A model generated the notes under the pieces. It saw only the letters and a list, made by a program, of their open reading frames with translations. It was not told the DNA's origin and made no database searches. From contig OX246741.1 in assembly GCA_945910005.1 (NCBI GenBank), positions 13,034,890-13,098,889 of the forward strand: DNA of 64,000 nucleotides, in the 5' to 3' direction. Both the position numbers and the translations under genes were made by a program. Positions within the stretch are counted from its first letter, which is position 1, and each line of letters starts with the position of its first letter. This document shows positions 27,021 to 34,760 of this stretch, one piece after another. This stretch comes from Isoperla grammatica (lineage: Eukaryota; Arthropoda; Insecta; Plecoptera; Perlodidae).

Positions 27021-27745
27021 ATAAAAATGAATCACCTCCCAACGTTTAATCCACTAACGCTCTTGAACCAACAATACATAGTTTCGAAGAAGGGGTATAA
27101 ACCTATACTCATGTACTGACCTAATTCTGTGCTGTACCTTCCCACATCACAGCTGCTATCGAACTAGCGTTCACTAACAACAACCCACACAAGCTAACAG
27201 TTGGTCAATAAGTACAGTCATTTACAGACAATAATAAGGTGTATCATAAAGATAGTCGATTACAATGTTTAAACAAGTTGAGAAATAGTTCTAATGTCGA
27301 AACTCCATAAACACTTCGTAAAAGTGATCGAAAGTAACCATAATTTCACGAAACTATTTTCGTGCAATATGTTTTTAAACTCGGCTGCATCATTTTAGCT
27401 TTTAAAATCCTATACCAAAAAAATGAGCTAAATAGTATAAAATGGCGCCGGATAACACTTGATGTTTTATGAAGTACCCAGAACGGCGGAATCTGAATGG
27501 AATTATGCTTTAATTTGAAATGTTAAAAGTGTTCTTTCCAGCTCATATTTTCCAAAAAAATGTCGTTCCACGTCTGCAATAGAGAAGACAACTACTATTA
27601 AGCAAACTGTTGTTTATGAGGCAACAATTTAAAAAGGAGTGACCCTGCAACTCAGGTCTACCATCCAAATTACAACAATTAGGTTTAATACGGAGACCTC
27701 AAATTTGTAATGTGTTTTTACGAGCTGTAGAGATTATAAGTATGT
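27021..27745. other. non-coding stretch
   Basis: No gene or repeat recognised. Confidence 0.4.
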
Positions 27746-27835
27746 CTACCGGCGTAGTTGCCGTAGTCGCTTATGCGTTGAACCGGTAAAACAATCCAGG
27801 AGTTCCATCGTTCGAATCCTGACACAGACATAGAT
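27746..27835 (+). mobile_element. tRNA-derived SINE-like head
   Basis: An A-box-like stretch (GGCGTAGTTGCCGTAG) is followed about 60 bp later by a strong B-box, GTTCGAATCC, at 27810-27819. No acceptor-stem pairing and no cloverleaf can be drawn with confidence. It sits just left of the TGACGTCA hairpin at 27930. Confidence 0.5.
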
Positions 27836-27929
27836 CTTTTTCAAACTCATATGTCACTCGTATCATCGTCTCGATATAAATAACATTGCTAAAAAAAATA
27901 TATGAGAAGAAAAGCCCAATAATACAATT

Positions 27930-28075
27930 AGTAAGAGGTTCCACAGCAACCTTGTGAATGATGACGTCATAGATAAGTGAGTCGGAGCCAATCAGCGGGT
28001 GGCTTTTTCCAATACTGACATTTGATTGGCTAAGCCTCACTCATCTATGACGTCAGCATCAACAACGACTTGATT
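27930..28075. mobile_element. TGACGTCA hairpin element (copy 1)
   Basis: The arms TGACGTCATAGATAAGTGAG and CTCACTCATCTATGACGTCA are near-perfect inverted repeats, each ending in a TGACGTCA octamer, the consensus CRE site for CREB/ATF proteins. Inner CCAAT motifs face each other. A second copy lies at 55111-55245. Confidence 0.75.
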
Positions 28076-28261
28076 GACGTTTTAAGATACTCGCGCAAAT
28101 ATAGTAGGCGTCCCAATTAAACTCACCATTGTATACGATACTCAAGATACGAAAATGTCAAACAAATCGCGAACCTTTCAATGGCTTCGCTAGAGTGCAA
28201 ATATTTTTAGTTTGACATAGTTTAAAGCTCGCCACCCCTTAGTTATTAGACTACCGCCCAG

Positions 28262-28345
28262 CATAACAAATTAGACTGATAATAAATAGATAGATGGATA
28301 AATGTCTTTATTTTCAGGCGTGATTAAGGCCAGTTGGGCCTTCTC
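28262..28345 (-). mobile_element. LINE-like 3' end (minus strand)
   Basis: Read on the minus strand, a GGCCCAACTGGCCTTAATCA stretch is followed by AATAAAG and an ATCTATCTATTTATT tail. This is the usual look of a non-LTR retrotransposon 3' UTR in insects. No reverse transcriptase is left nearby. The clade is not resolved. Confidence 0.45.
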
Positions 28346-28690
28346 TTACATCCAACCTAACTATTACTAAGTAGAAATACAAATTAATTAATTAATAAAG
28401 TACAAGTTGATACAAATTGGTTACAAACAAATATGATAATCTTAAAACTTTCAACTAATAAATAATAAATAATAATAATATAATACAATAATGAATAATG
28501 TAATATGAAATGAATAAATATAATATGATTGTCGGGGTGTCTCGGGGGTAAGGGGTGGTCACATAGCGATGACGGGGAGCAGCAAGGTAGCGTCAAACTA
28601 AGAAAATCTTAATCCTACCAATATTCGATCCATTCTTCGGAGATCGCAATAGGATTGTGTCGCACAGTTTATGCAGGTGTATTAGTATAT
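28346..28690. other. non-coding stretch left of the BEL element
   Basis: AT-rich with AAT-type runs (28455-28480) and no gene. It may be more 3' UTR of the LINE-like element, which the BEL insertion would then have interrupted. Confidence 0.35.
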
Positions 28691-28695
28691 CTAGT
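28691..28695. repeat. BEL target-site duplication, left
   Basis: CTAGT directly precedes the left LTR and is repeated at 34529-34533 after the right LTR. Confidence 0.9.
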
Positions 28696-29264
28696 TGTTG
28701 GAGCACACAGGTTAAAAAATAAACAATAATTTAAATACCGGAGGACCGCTTTACTTGTATAAAGACTAATACTAAAACAGTTTATGGACAGTAAAAACAA
28801 TGGAGCTAGTTCACATCACTAGAACTAATTACGCGTGTGATGATTACTATTACTTTTATATTTATGTTACAATCACAATTGATGACACTAAAAGATCGCT
28901 GGAGCGGATGTGTTCCCACCAGTCCGATACAATTAGGAGCCTCGACTTCGACTGACGATAAATCTTGAAGAGGAGAAGGGGGTGGTACGTCACACCATCC
29001 CTCTTGGTCAACAGGGTTGACAAAATGTAAAATGAACTGATATTAAAACACAGTTAGTATTAACATCACTTTCGTAGACACAACACCTTCTTCCATCTCA
29101 TCACACACAACTAGCTCTGACTAAAACATCTCGTATCCTAGCAACTTAATAAACAACATACACCGCCTTCTTAACTTAACAATTCCCAACCACGGTCTCC
29201 TGGATTTACTCCTAGCAGAGTATTAGCGAAGCGCAAAGCGATCTAGTGGACCGTGTTCCCAACA
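28696..29264 (-). repeat. BEL 3' LTR
   Basis: 569 bp, the downstream LTR in the element's own direction. It is identical to the other LTR except at 28747. Near its right edge (29191-29255) is a 65-bp imperfect hairpin module, CACGGTC...GACCGTG, that also occurs inside the fold-back element at 38834. Confidence 0.95.
29191..29255. repeat. hairpin module in the LTR (left copy)
   Basis: Imperfect inverted repeat with outer arms CACGGTCTCCTGGAT and ATCTAGTGGACCGTG. The body TTTACTCCTAGC is shared with the 53-bp hairpin at 38834-38886. Confidence 0.75.
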
Positions 29265-29275
29265 TGCTCCCCCCT
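29265..29275 (-). promoter_or_regulatory. polypurine tract of the BEL element
   Basis: On the minus strand AGGGGGGAGCA directly precedes the 3' LTR. This is the expected plus-strand primer position for an LTR retrotransposon. Confidence 0.8.
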
Positions 29276-29350
29276 GTTGATTGGATACAATCAAAAAAAT
29301 GAAAAATGACCACTGACACGACACATCAGTACACGACACGACACGACACA

Positions 29351-29434
29351 TCAGTTCGACGGAATCGAGTGCTCGTAGGGGAGGGGCACCAGCTTGGTGA
29401 TGGGGCGCTTGAGTACAATGCTGGACTTAGAGCT
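29351..29434 (-). pseudogene. C-terminal remnant of BEL Pol
   Basis: A short frame (ending ...SIVLKRPITKLVPLPYEHS and a few more residues before a TGA at 29351-29353) has the basic and proline-rich look of the extreme C-terminus of BEL Pol, after the integrase core. It starts in a different frame within a few bases of the stop that ends the integrase N-terminal frame. The simplest reading is that one deletion removed the integrase catalytic core and brought the two ends together. Everything that should lie between (the two zinc-binding cysteines, the DDE core and most of the C-terminal domain) is absent. Confidence 0.65.
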
Positions 29435-29883
29435 GCTGTGGTCCTGCATGCAGTAATCGTTGATGCTCAGCCTTGATGATCAATTCGGTAACGTGGTGGT
29501 TTGGCGGTAGGATGATTTGGTGTTTGTTGTCATACGGAAGCTGCGAGTGTCGCAATCTTCCACCTACTCGAAGAACTCCTGATGTATCTACGAAAGCATG
29601 TAGATCACGTAGACTGCTTTTCACTGGGACTTGCTTATTGGAAGCTAGCTCCCGAATTTCTTGAGTGTACGCCGATCTTTGAACCAACTTGATGCAGCGT
29701 GCAAGTGCTCTCTGTAGTTCTGTTGTACTTAGAGGCCCCAACAGCTTCTCCGAAGGTTGTTTGGCGTTTTGATAGAAACGCAAACAATACGCCATAACTC
29801 TGGTGAGCTTTGTTAGTCTTGAAAACCGATGTAGTAGATCGTCTCGCTGATCCTGCATTGCCAGTGCTGGGACTGCGGTTTTC
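29427..29883 (-). pseudogene. BEL integrase N-terminal fragment (frameshifted, truncated)
   Basis: This frame continues Pol after the Gag-RT-RNase H frame is lost. It contains RVGGRLRHSQLP and then HHVTELIIKAEHQRLLHAG, the histidine half of the zinc-binding domain that opens BEL integrases (H2C2 type). It stops at 29427-29429 right after GPQQL, before the two zinc-binding cysteines and before any DDE catalytic core. To join the upstream frame a ribosome would have to change frame at the eight-A run (T8 on the plus strand, 29884-29891). A one-base slip there is the likely cause of the break. As it stands no active integrase can be made from this copy. Confidence 0.85.
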
Positions 29884-32800
29884 TTTTTTTTCAGGCATAT
29901 TGAAGTCTTCTCTGCTTGGTACGTCTGTAGGCCAATCTGATGATGGTTGACGTAACCAATGTGGCCCGTGCCACCAAAACGCTAGTTGCTCTAAATCAGC
30001 TGCTTGTGTTCCTCTTGAGATGAGGTCAGCTGGATTGTCACTGGACGAAACATGCTTCCAATCACCAACTGACGAGTTTTCTTGAATTTGTGCTACTCTG
30101 TTAGCAACAAATGTCTTCCAACGATTTGCTGGTGATGCAATCCAGGCTAATACAATGGTGGAATCGGTCCACAAGAACGTGCGGTCAATCTTGAGGTTCA
30201 AAATTGCCACAGTTTTCTTCAGTAATTTGGAGAGTAGTTCAGCACCCAACAACTCGAGACGTGGCAGTGTCACTTTCTTTACTGGAGCCACCCTTGACCG
30301 TGAGCACAATAGCTTGACTGTTGTACCATGTGCGTTTGTTGATCGGATGTACAGTGAACAGCCATATGCCTTTTCTGAGGCATCTGCAAAACCATGCAAC
30401 TCCACGTTAGTGGGTGTTCCCTTGACCATTACTAACCTGTCAACTTGAATGGTATTCAGATGTAGCAGTTGGCTGTGTAGGTGTTGCCATTGCAGAGAGA
30501 GTTCATCTGGCAATTCATCATCCCACTGTAGACTATGTGACCACAGTTGTTGAAGAAACATTTTATATACAATTACTACTGGACTCACTAGTCCAAGTGG
30601 ATCAAAGATTGAAGCTACAATCGATAGGACAATCCGTTTTGTAATTCTTCCTTGCGAAAGGTCTGGCGGGTTGTTTGCAATTAGGAATTTGTCTGTAACT
30701 GGATGCCACGCTGATCCCAATGTTTTTATGCTTTCCTTGTTGGTGAAATCGAATGGAAATTGCATTTCTCTTTCTTCTGGTAGTACAGCTTTTAGAAGAT
30801 CTGGATGGTTCGAGCACCACTTTCGAAGGGGAAATGCACCACGCTTAAGGAGTGCAATCAGTTCTTTTTGGAGTAGCAACGCATCCTTTAAATTGCTTGA
30901 GCCGCAGAGTGCATCGTCAACATAAAAGTCTCTTTGTAAGACTTCCGCTGCACGAGGGAATTTGTCCGACTCCTCTGCAGCCAAAGTTTGCAAACACTTG
31001 GTTGCAAGAAAAGGAGCCGATGCAGTACCATACGTTACAGTTACCAGTTCGTATGTTTTTAATGGCTTGTCAGGGGATGTCCTCCAAACGATTCTCTGTA
31101 GAGACGTATCATCTTCATGGACTCGAATTTGACGATACATTTTGGTGATATCAGCTGTGAAAACAATCTGATGTGTTCGGAAGCGCAGAATGATGGAATA
31201 CAAATCCTGTTGGACTGTAGGTCCCACCATCAATGTGTCGTTGAGAGACACGCCATTCGAAGTTTTTGCGGAGCCATCAAACACCACTCGTGTTTTGGTT
31301 GTCGAGCTTGATGGCTTGAACACCGCATGATGAGGCAGGTAGCATTTTTGGTTGTTTTTATTATCAGTTGATAATATTACTTCCTTCATATGGCCGAGGT
31401 CCTCGTACTCTGCCATGAACTTGAGGTAATGTTCCCTCAGCTCTTCGTTTCTTTGAAGCTTCCTCTCCAATTGGTAGAATCTTGACCTTGCTTGTTGGTA
31501 AGAGTCACCTAGCTTATCGGAATGTAATCGTTTAGGAAGTTTTACCACGAATCGGCCATTCTCGTCCCGGATCGTGTTTTCCCGAAAATGCAGTTCACAG
31601 TTCTGCTCTTCCTCCGACCTTGGAGACGTGTGGATTTCCTCCAATTCCCAGAACCGCTGAAGTTGTTGGTCCAAGTTTTCTTGACGAATGAAGCAAGACG
31701 TCATGGATGTGCTTGGTGTCTGGTCACTGTACTTTCCTGACAGTATCCAACCAAACTCAGTGTTCTGAAGCACTGGGAATTCTCCGGGTCTTGACCGTTT
31801 TTCCATTCGAAGAATGTAGAGACACAGTTCCGCTCCGATCAACATATCGATCCGTCCAGGTTGATAGAAAGTAGGATCGGCTAGTTGGACATCCTTCGGT
31901 AAATTCCAATGCTGACTGTCAATGTGTGCTGACGGCATCTGTCCTGTTATGTGTGGTAGTACAGAACAGACAATGCTCGCATTGTAATTACTCACTGAGG
32001 AGTAGATCTTCGCTGTGGTCGTGTGTTTAGCTTCTGCTGAAGCCTTGTTCACGCCTTGTATGAACACTTGGTTCCGTCGTTTCTTGAGATTTAGCCTTTG
32101 AACTAAATCCTCCGTTACGAAGTTGGATTGGCTTCCACAGTCAAGCAAAGCTCTACATTGCTGGAGTTGACCTGTAGAATCTTCAACCAGAACAATGGCT
32201 GTGGACAGCAAGATGTGCGCTTCCGCCATCTTGTGTCTGATAGCGTGGTACGAGCTTTGGGCAGCCGTGGGTACCTGATTTTCCTGACTTCCTGTGACAA
32301 CAGTTGGTGCCACTTGTTGGTGTGAATTCCCTGGTCTGTTGTTATCTTGGTCCACATGCAGCAACGTGTGATGTCTGGCATCACACTTTTTACAGTTAGT
32401 CGAGGTGCATTTGTTAACTGCATGGCTAGGATGGAGGCAATTGAAACACAATTTGTTGCTTGTGACACAATCTCTCCTGACTTTCACTTCAGCTGCTAAG
32501 AAGGCGTCACATTTGAACAGTGGATGCGAGTTGGAGCAGAAGGGACATTTTTGGCTTTTCACTGCCACGTAACTGCTCCCTGACTGTTTAGTCCCCTTCT
32601 GTTGGTTGACCTTAGAGTCCCCTGTTCGGCCGTCATCGTGATTGGAGCGACTACTAAAGGAGGTAATGTTTTCTAGCGCCTGAGACTTACGCTCTAAAAA
32701 CAGAAGTAGGTCTGACAGTGGCGGAAAGGCCTGTTCTGTCTCCTTGATCTCCCACTCTCTGCGCGTTTGTCGGTCCAGGCGATCAACTACAAGTTGGGAC

Positions 32801-33543
32801 ACAAGCATGTCGCCCAACGATTGTGGAACGTCCATGGCCTTTAAAGCATTCATATTACTCCTAACTGTATTTACAAACTGCCTCAGCTCTGTGGCTGATT
32901 CCTTTTGAACTGCTTGTATGTACAAAATATCTCTAATGTAGGTTGACGCGATGAGCTTTTTGTTCTCATATCTACCCTGAAGAAGCTCCCACGCTACTAC
33001 ATAGTTACCTTCAGTTATCGGTAAGTTCTGTAATAACTTAAAGGCTTGGCCCTTCAGTGCTGATAACAAGTAGTGGAACTTTTGTATTGTCACTAAGGTC
33101 TTGTTATCATGGACCAACGCCTTAAAGGAGTCTGAGAATGGTAGCCATTCTTCATACTTCCCGTCAAAGGATGGCAATGAAACTGCGGGTAATTTCAAGT
33201 TTACAGATCCAAGTGGTGATCCAGGAGATCTGTTGCATTCGAGGTTCTCGGTCAGGTACTCCCTTAGTATTAACTCCATTTTCCCTTCTGCTTTGAATAA
33301 ACCTTCTTCGAACATAGCTCGATCCTCGTCATGGTCAGACGTACCGGTATTGTCCTCCGTTTCAAGTGTAGACTGTATAGTGTCATACTTTTCACGGAGT
33401 ACAGGTAGCTGCCTTAGTCTCGCTCTAACCTCTTCTACATTGTCAGTTAGTTGAAAGCCCTCAATGAACGTCTTCAATCGAGTGAGTTGTGATTTAAGAA
33501 CACCTCTCTGCTTAATAAGTTTTGAAAGTTGAGAAGGATCCAT
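29635..33543 (-). CDS. BEL Gag-protease-RT-RNase H polyprotein (open, frame lost at end)
   Basis: The open frame runs from 33615. I prefer the Met at 33543 (MDPSQLSKLIKQRG), because the 24 residues before it look like leader sequence. From that Met it is 1,302 residues. Numbers below count from 33615. Gag: region 143-320 (LPSFDGKYEEWLPF, BEL Gag type). Zinc knuckle of CCHC type at C390, C393, H398, C403, with a second Cys/His cluster around it. Aspartic protease: LLDCGSQSNFV at 490-500, with D492 as the catalytic residue. Reverse transcriptase: about 750-910, FTADI (D822) and YVDD (898-901). RNase H-like region: D1078 (FADAS), E1121 (PRLELL), D1151 (WTDS) and D1197 (NPAD). All key residues are present. 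After about residue 1242 the frame shifts at an A8 run and the tail is nonsense. It would act in cytoplasmic particles, packaging and copying the element RNA. Confidence 0.93.
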   Translation of the reverse strand: MDPSQLSKLIKQRGVLKSQLTRLKTFIEGFQLTDNVEEVRARLRQLPVLREKYDTIQSTLETEDNTGTSDHDEDRAMFEEGLFKAEGKMELILREYLTENLECNRSPGSPLGSVNLKLPAVSLPSFDGKYEEWLPFSDSFKALVHDNKTLVTIQKFHYLLSALKGQAFKLLQNLPITEGNYVVAWELLQGRYENKKLIASTYIRDILYIQAVQKESATELRQFVNTVRSNMNALKAMDVPQSLGDMLVSQLVVDRLDRQTRREWEIKETEQAFPPLSDLLLFLERKSQALENITSFSSRSNHDDGRTGDSKVNQQKGTKQSGSSYVAVKSQKCPFCSNSHPLFKCDAFLAAEVKVRRDCVTSNKLCFNCLHPSHAVNKCTSTNCKKCDARHHTLLHVDQDNNRPGNSHQQVAPTVVTGSQENQVPTAAQSSYHAIRHKMAEAHILLSTAIVLVEDSTGQLQQCRALLDCGSQSNFVTEDLVQRLNLKKRRNQVFIQGVNKASAEAKHTTTAKIYSSVSNYNASIVCSVLPHITGQMPSAHIDSQHWNLPKDVQLADPTFYQPGRIDMLIGAELCLYILRMEKRSRPGEFPVLQNTEFGWILSGKYSDQTPSTSMTSCFIRQENLDQQLQRFWELEEIHTSPRSEEEQNCELHFRENTIRDENGRFVVKLPKRLHSDKLGDSYQQARSRFYQLERKLQRNEELREHYLKFMAEYEDLGHMKEVILSTDNKNNQKCYLPHHAVFKPSSSTTKTRVVFDGSAKTSNGVSLNDTLMVGPTVQQDLYSIILRFRTHQIVFTADITKMYRQIRVHEDDTSLQRIVWRTSPDKPLKTYELVTVTYGTASAPFLATKCLQTLAAEESDKFPRAAEVLQRDFYVDDALCGSSNLKDALLLQKELIALLKRGAFPLRKWCSNHPDLLKAVLPEEREMQFPFDFTNKESIKTLGSAWHPVTDKFLIANNPPDLSQGRITKRIVLSIVASIFDPLGLVSPVVIVYKMFLQQLWSHSLQWDDELPDELSLQWQHLHSQLLHLNTIQVDRLVMVKGTPTNVELHGFADASEKAYGCSLYIRSTNAHGTTVKLLCSRSRVAPVKKVTLPRLELLGAELLSKLLKKTVAILNLKIDRTFLWTDSTIVLAWIASPANRWKTFVANRVAQIQENSSVGDWKHVSSSDNPADLISRGTQAADLEQLAFWWHGPHWLRQPSSDWPTDVPSREDFNMPEKKENRSPSTGNAGSARRSTTSVFKTNKAHQSYGVLFAFLSKRQTTFGEAVGASKYNRTTESTCTLHQVGSKIGVHSRNSGASFQ

Positions 33544-33959
33544 GATTGCAGAGAAGGAATAACAAGGAAATAAATAAGATAAGGATGTCTGATCTGACCT
33601 GAGTCCTTGTAACACGGGTTGTGAAACAATGACAAGATGCTGGATCGCCGAGCGGCTCGAAGGCTGGACACCTCTGTTGTCGAACTACCCCAACTGGTCT
33701 GTGACGTCAGCGAGCTAGGCGCGTACAACAATGGGCTGCCGAGAGCGCGGGCGGGCGAAGTGGATGTTTGCAGCGAAGACGGTCTGCATTCCTTGTAACC
33801 TGCTGTTGCTAGGCTACCACGGAAAGAACGCAAGTGCCGCGATGCACTAGGAAAGCACCCCGAATCCGAATCCACAATTCCTCACACGAATATTATAGTA
33901 GTCCGTAATTGTAAGTTGTAACCACACACGCGCGATTAGTCCTGGCCCGGAGGACCAAA
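33544..33959 (-). other. BEL 5' leader
   Basis: About 416 nt between primer site and the preferred Gag start. It has an alternative 133-codon frame (33474-33875) rich in Ser and Arg with no domain. I regard that frame as chance. Packaging signals would be expected here but none can be identified by eye. Confidence 0.6.
33941..33957 (-). promoter_or_regulatory. primer binding site of the BEL element
   Basis: On the minus strand TGGTCCTCCGGGCCAGG lies 2 nt after the 5' LTR. It starts with the TGG that pairs with a tRNA 3' CCA. I cannot name the tRNA with certainty. Confidence 0.75.
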
Positions 33960-34528
33960 TGTTGGAGCACACAGGTTAAAAAATAAACAATAATTTAAAT
34001 ACCGGAGGACCACTTTACTTGTATAAAGACTAATACTAAAACAGTTTATGGACAGTAAAAACAATGGAGCTAGTTCACATCACTAGAACTAATTACGCGT
34101 GTGATGATTACTATTACTTTTATATTTATGTTACAATCACAATTGATGACACTAAAAGATCGCTGGAGCGGATGTGTTCCCACCAGTCCGATACAATTAG
34201 GAGCCTCGACTTCGACTGACGATAAATCTTGAAGAGGAGAAGGGGGTGGTACGTCACACCATCCCTCTTGGTCAACAGGGTTGACAAAATGTAAAATGAA
34301 CTGATATTAAAACACAGTTAGTATTAACATCACTTTCGTAGACACAACACCTTCTTCCATCTCATCACACACAACTAGCTCTGACTAAAACATCTCGTAT
34401 CCTAGCAACTTAATAAACAACATACACCGCCTTCTTAACTTAACAATTCCCAACCACGGTCTCCTGGATTTACTCCTAGCAGAGTATTAGCGAAGCGCAA
34501 AGCGATCTAGTGGACCGTGTTCCCAACA
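33960..34528 (-). repeat. BEL 5' LTR
   Basis: 569 bp, upstream LTR in the element's direction. It starts TGTTGGGAACACGG and ends GTGCTCCAACA on the minus strand. It should hold the promoter. The hairpin module is at 34455-34519, right at the start of U3. Confidence 0.95.
34455..34519. repeat. hairpin module in the LTR (right copy)
   Basis: Same 65-bp imperfect palindrome as at 29191-29255, close to the outer end of the LTR. Confidence 0.75.
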
Positions 34529-34533
34529 CTAGT
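34529..34533. repeat. BEL target-site duplication, right
   Basis: CTAGT, identical to the 5 bases before the left LTR. Confidence 0.9.
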
Positions 34534-34569
34534 TAATTAGTAACGACTGCCTGAGATTTATTTCAAGGA

Positions 34570-34760
34570 CCCGCATCCTCATACATGACTGAAGAAATCT
34601 GTGAACAAAACTTGTTACAATTTTTATCGGTAGTAATTGAACCCGCAACCTTGGTAATTACCACCCCGTGTTCCACCACCTCAGAGGCGTCTCTATCGGT
34701 GAGATTACCGCTGGTCCAAACTAAATCACCCGCTCGAAACCGCAACCGCCCGAAACTTAA
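34570..34760 (-). mobile_element. possible tRNA-derived repeat
   Basis: On the minus strand a GGTGATTTAGTTTGG (A-box-like) is followed by GAGGTGGTGGAACACGGGG and then GCGGGTTCAATTAC (B-box-like). The spacing is too long for a simple tRNA, and no acceptor stem is clear. It may be a SINE fragment. Weak evidence. Confidence 0.3.

Larger units (their letters stand above)
28696..34528 (-). mobile_element. BEL/Pao LTR retrotransposon, integrase-deleted
   Basis: 5,833 bp on the minus strand. Two 569-bp LTRs (28696-29264 and 33960-34528) start TGTTGG and end CCAACA. I found one substitution between them (G at 28747, A at 34011). The 5-bp sequence CTAGT flanks both sides (28691-28695, 34529-34533), a normal target duplication. 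The order from 5' LTR is primer site, leader, Gag, protease, reverse transcriptase, RNase H, broken integrase, polypurine tract, 3' LTR. The protease of the CGS type, the YVDD box and the A17-like RNase H region place it in BEL/Pao. Complete members are usually longer because they carry a full integrase, which is missing here. Confidence 0.95.

Noticed and set aside
27746..27835. Intact tRNA gene
   Set aside because: Good B-box but no acceptor stem or cloverleaf.
33474..33875. 133-codon frame in the BEL leader
   Set aside because: It overlaps the Gag start in another frame and shows no BEL domain.
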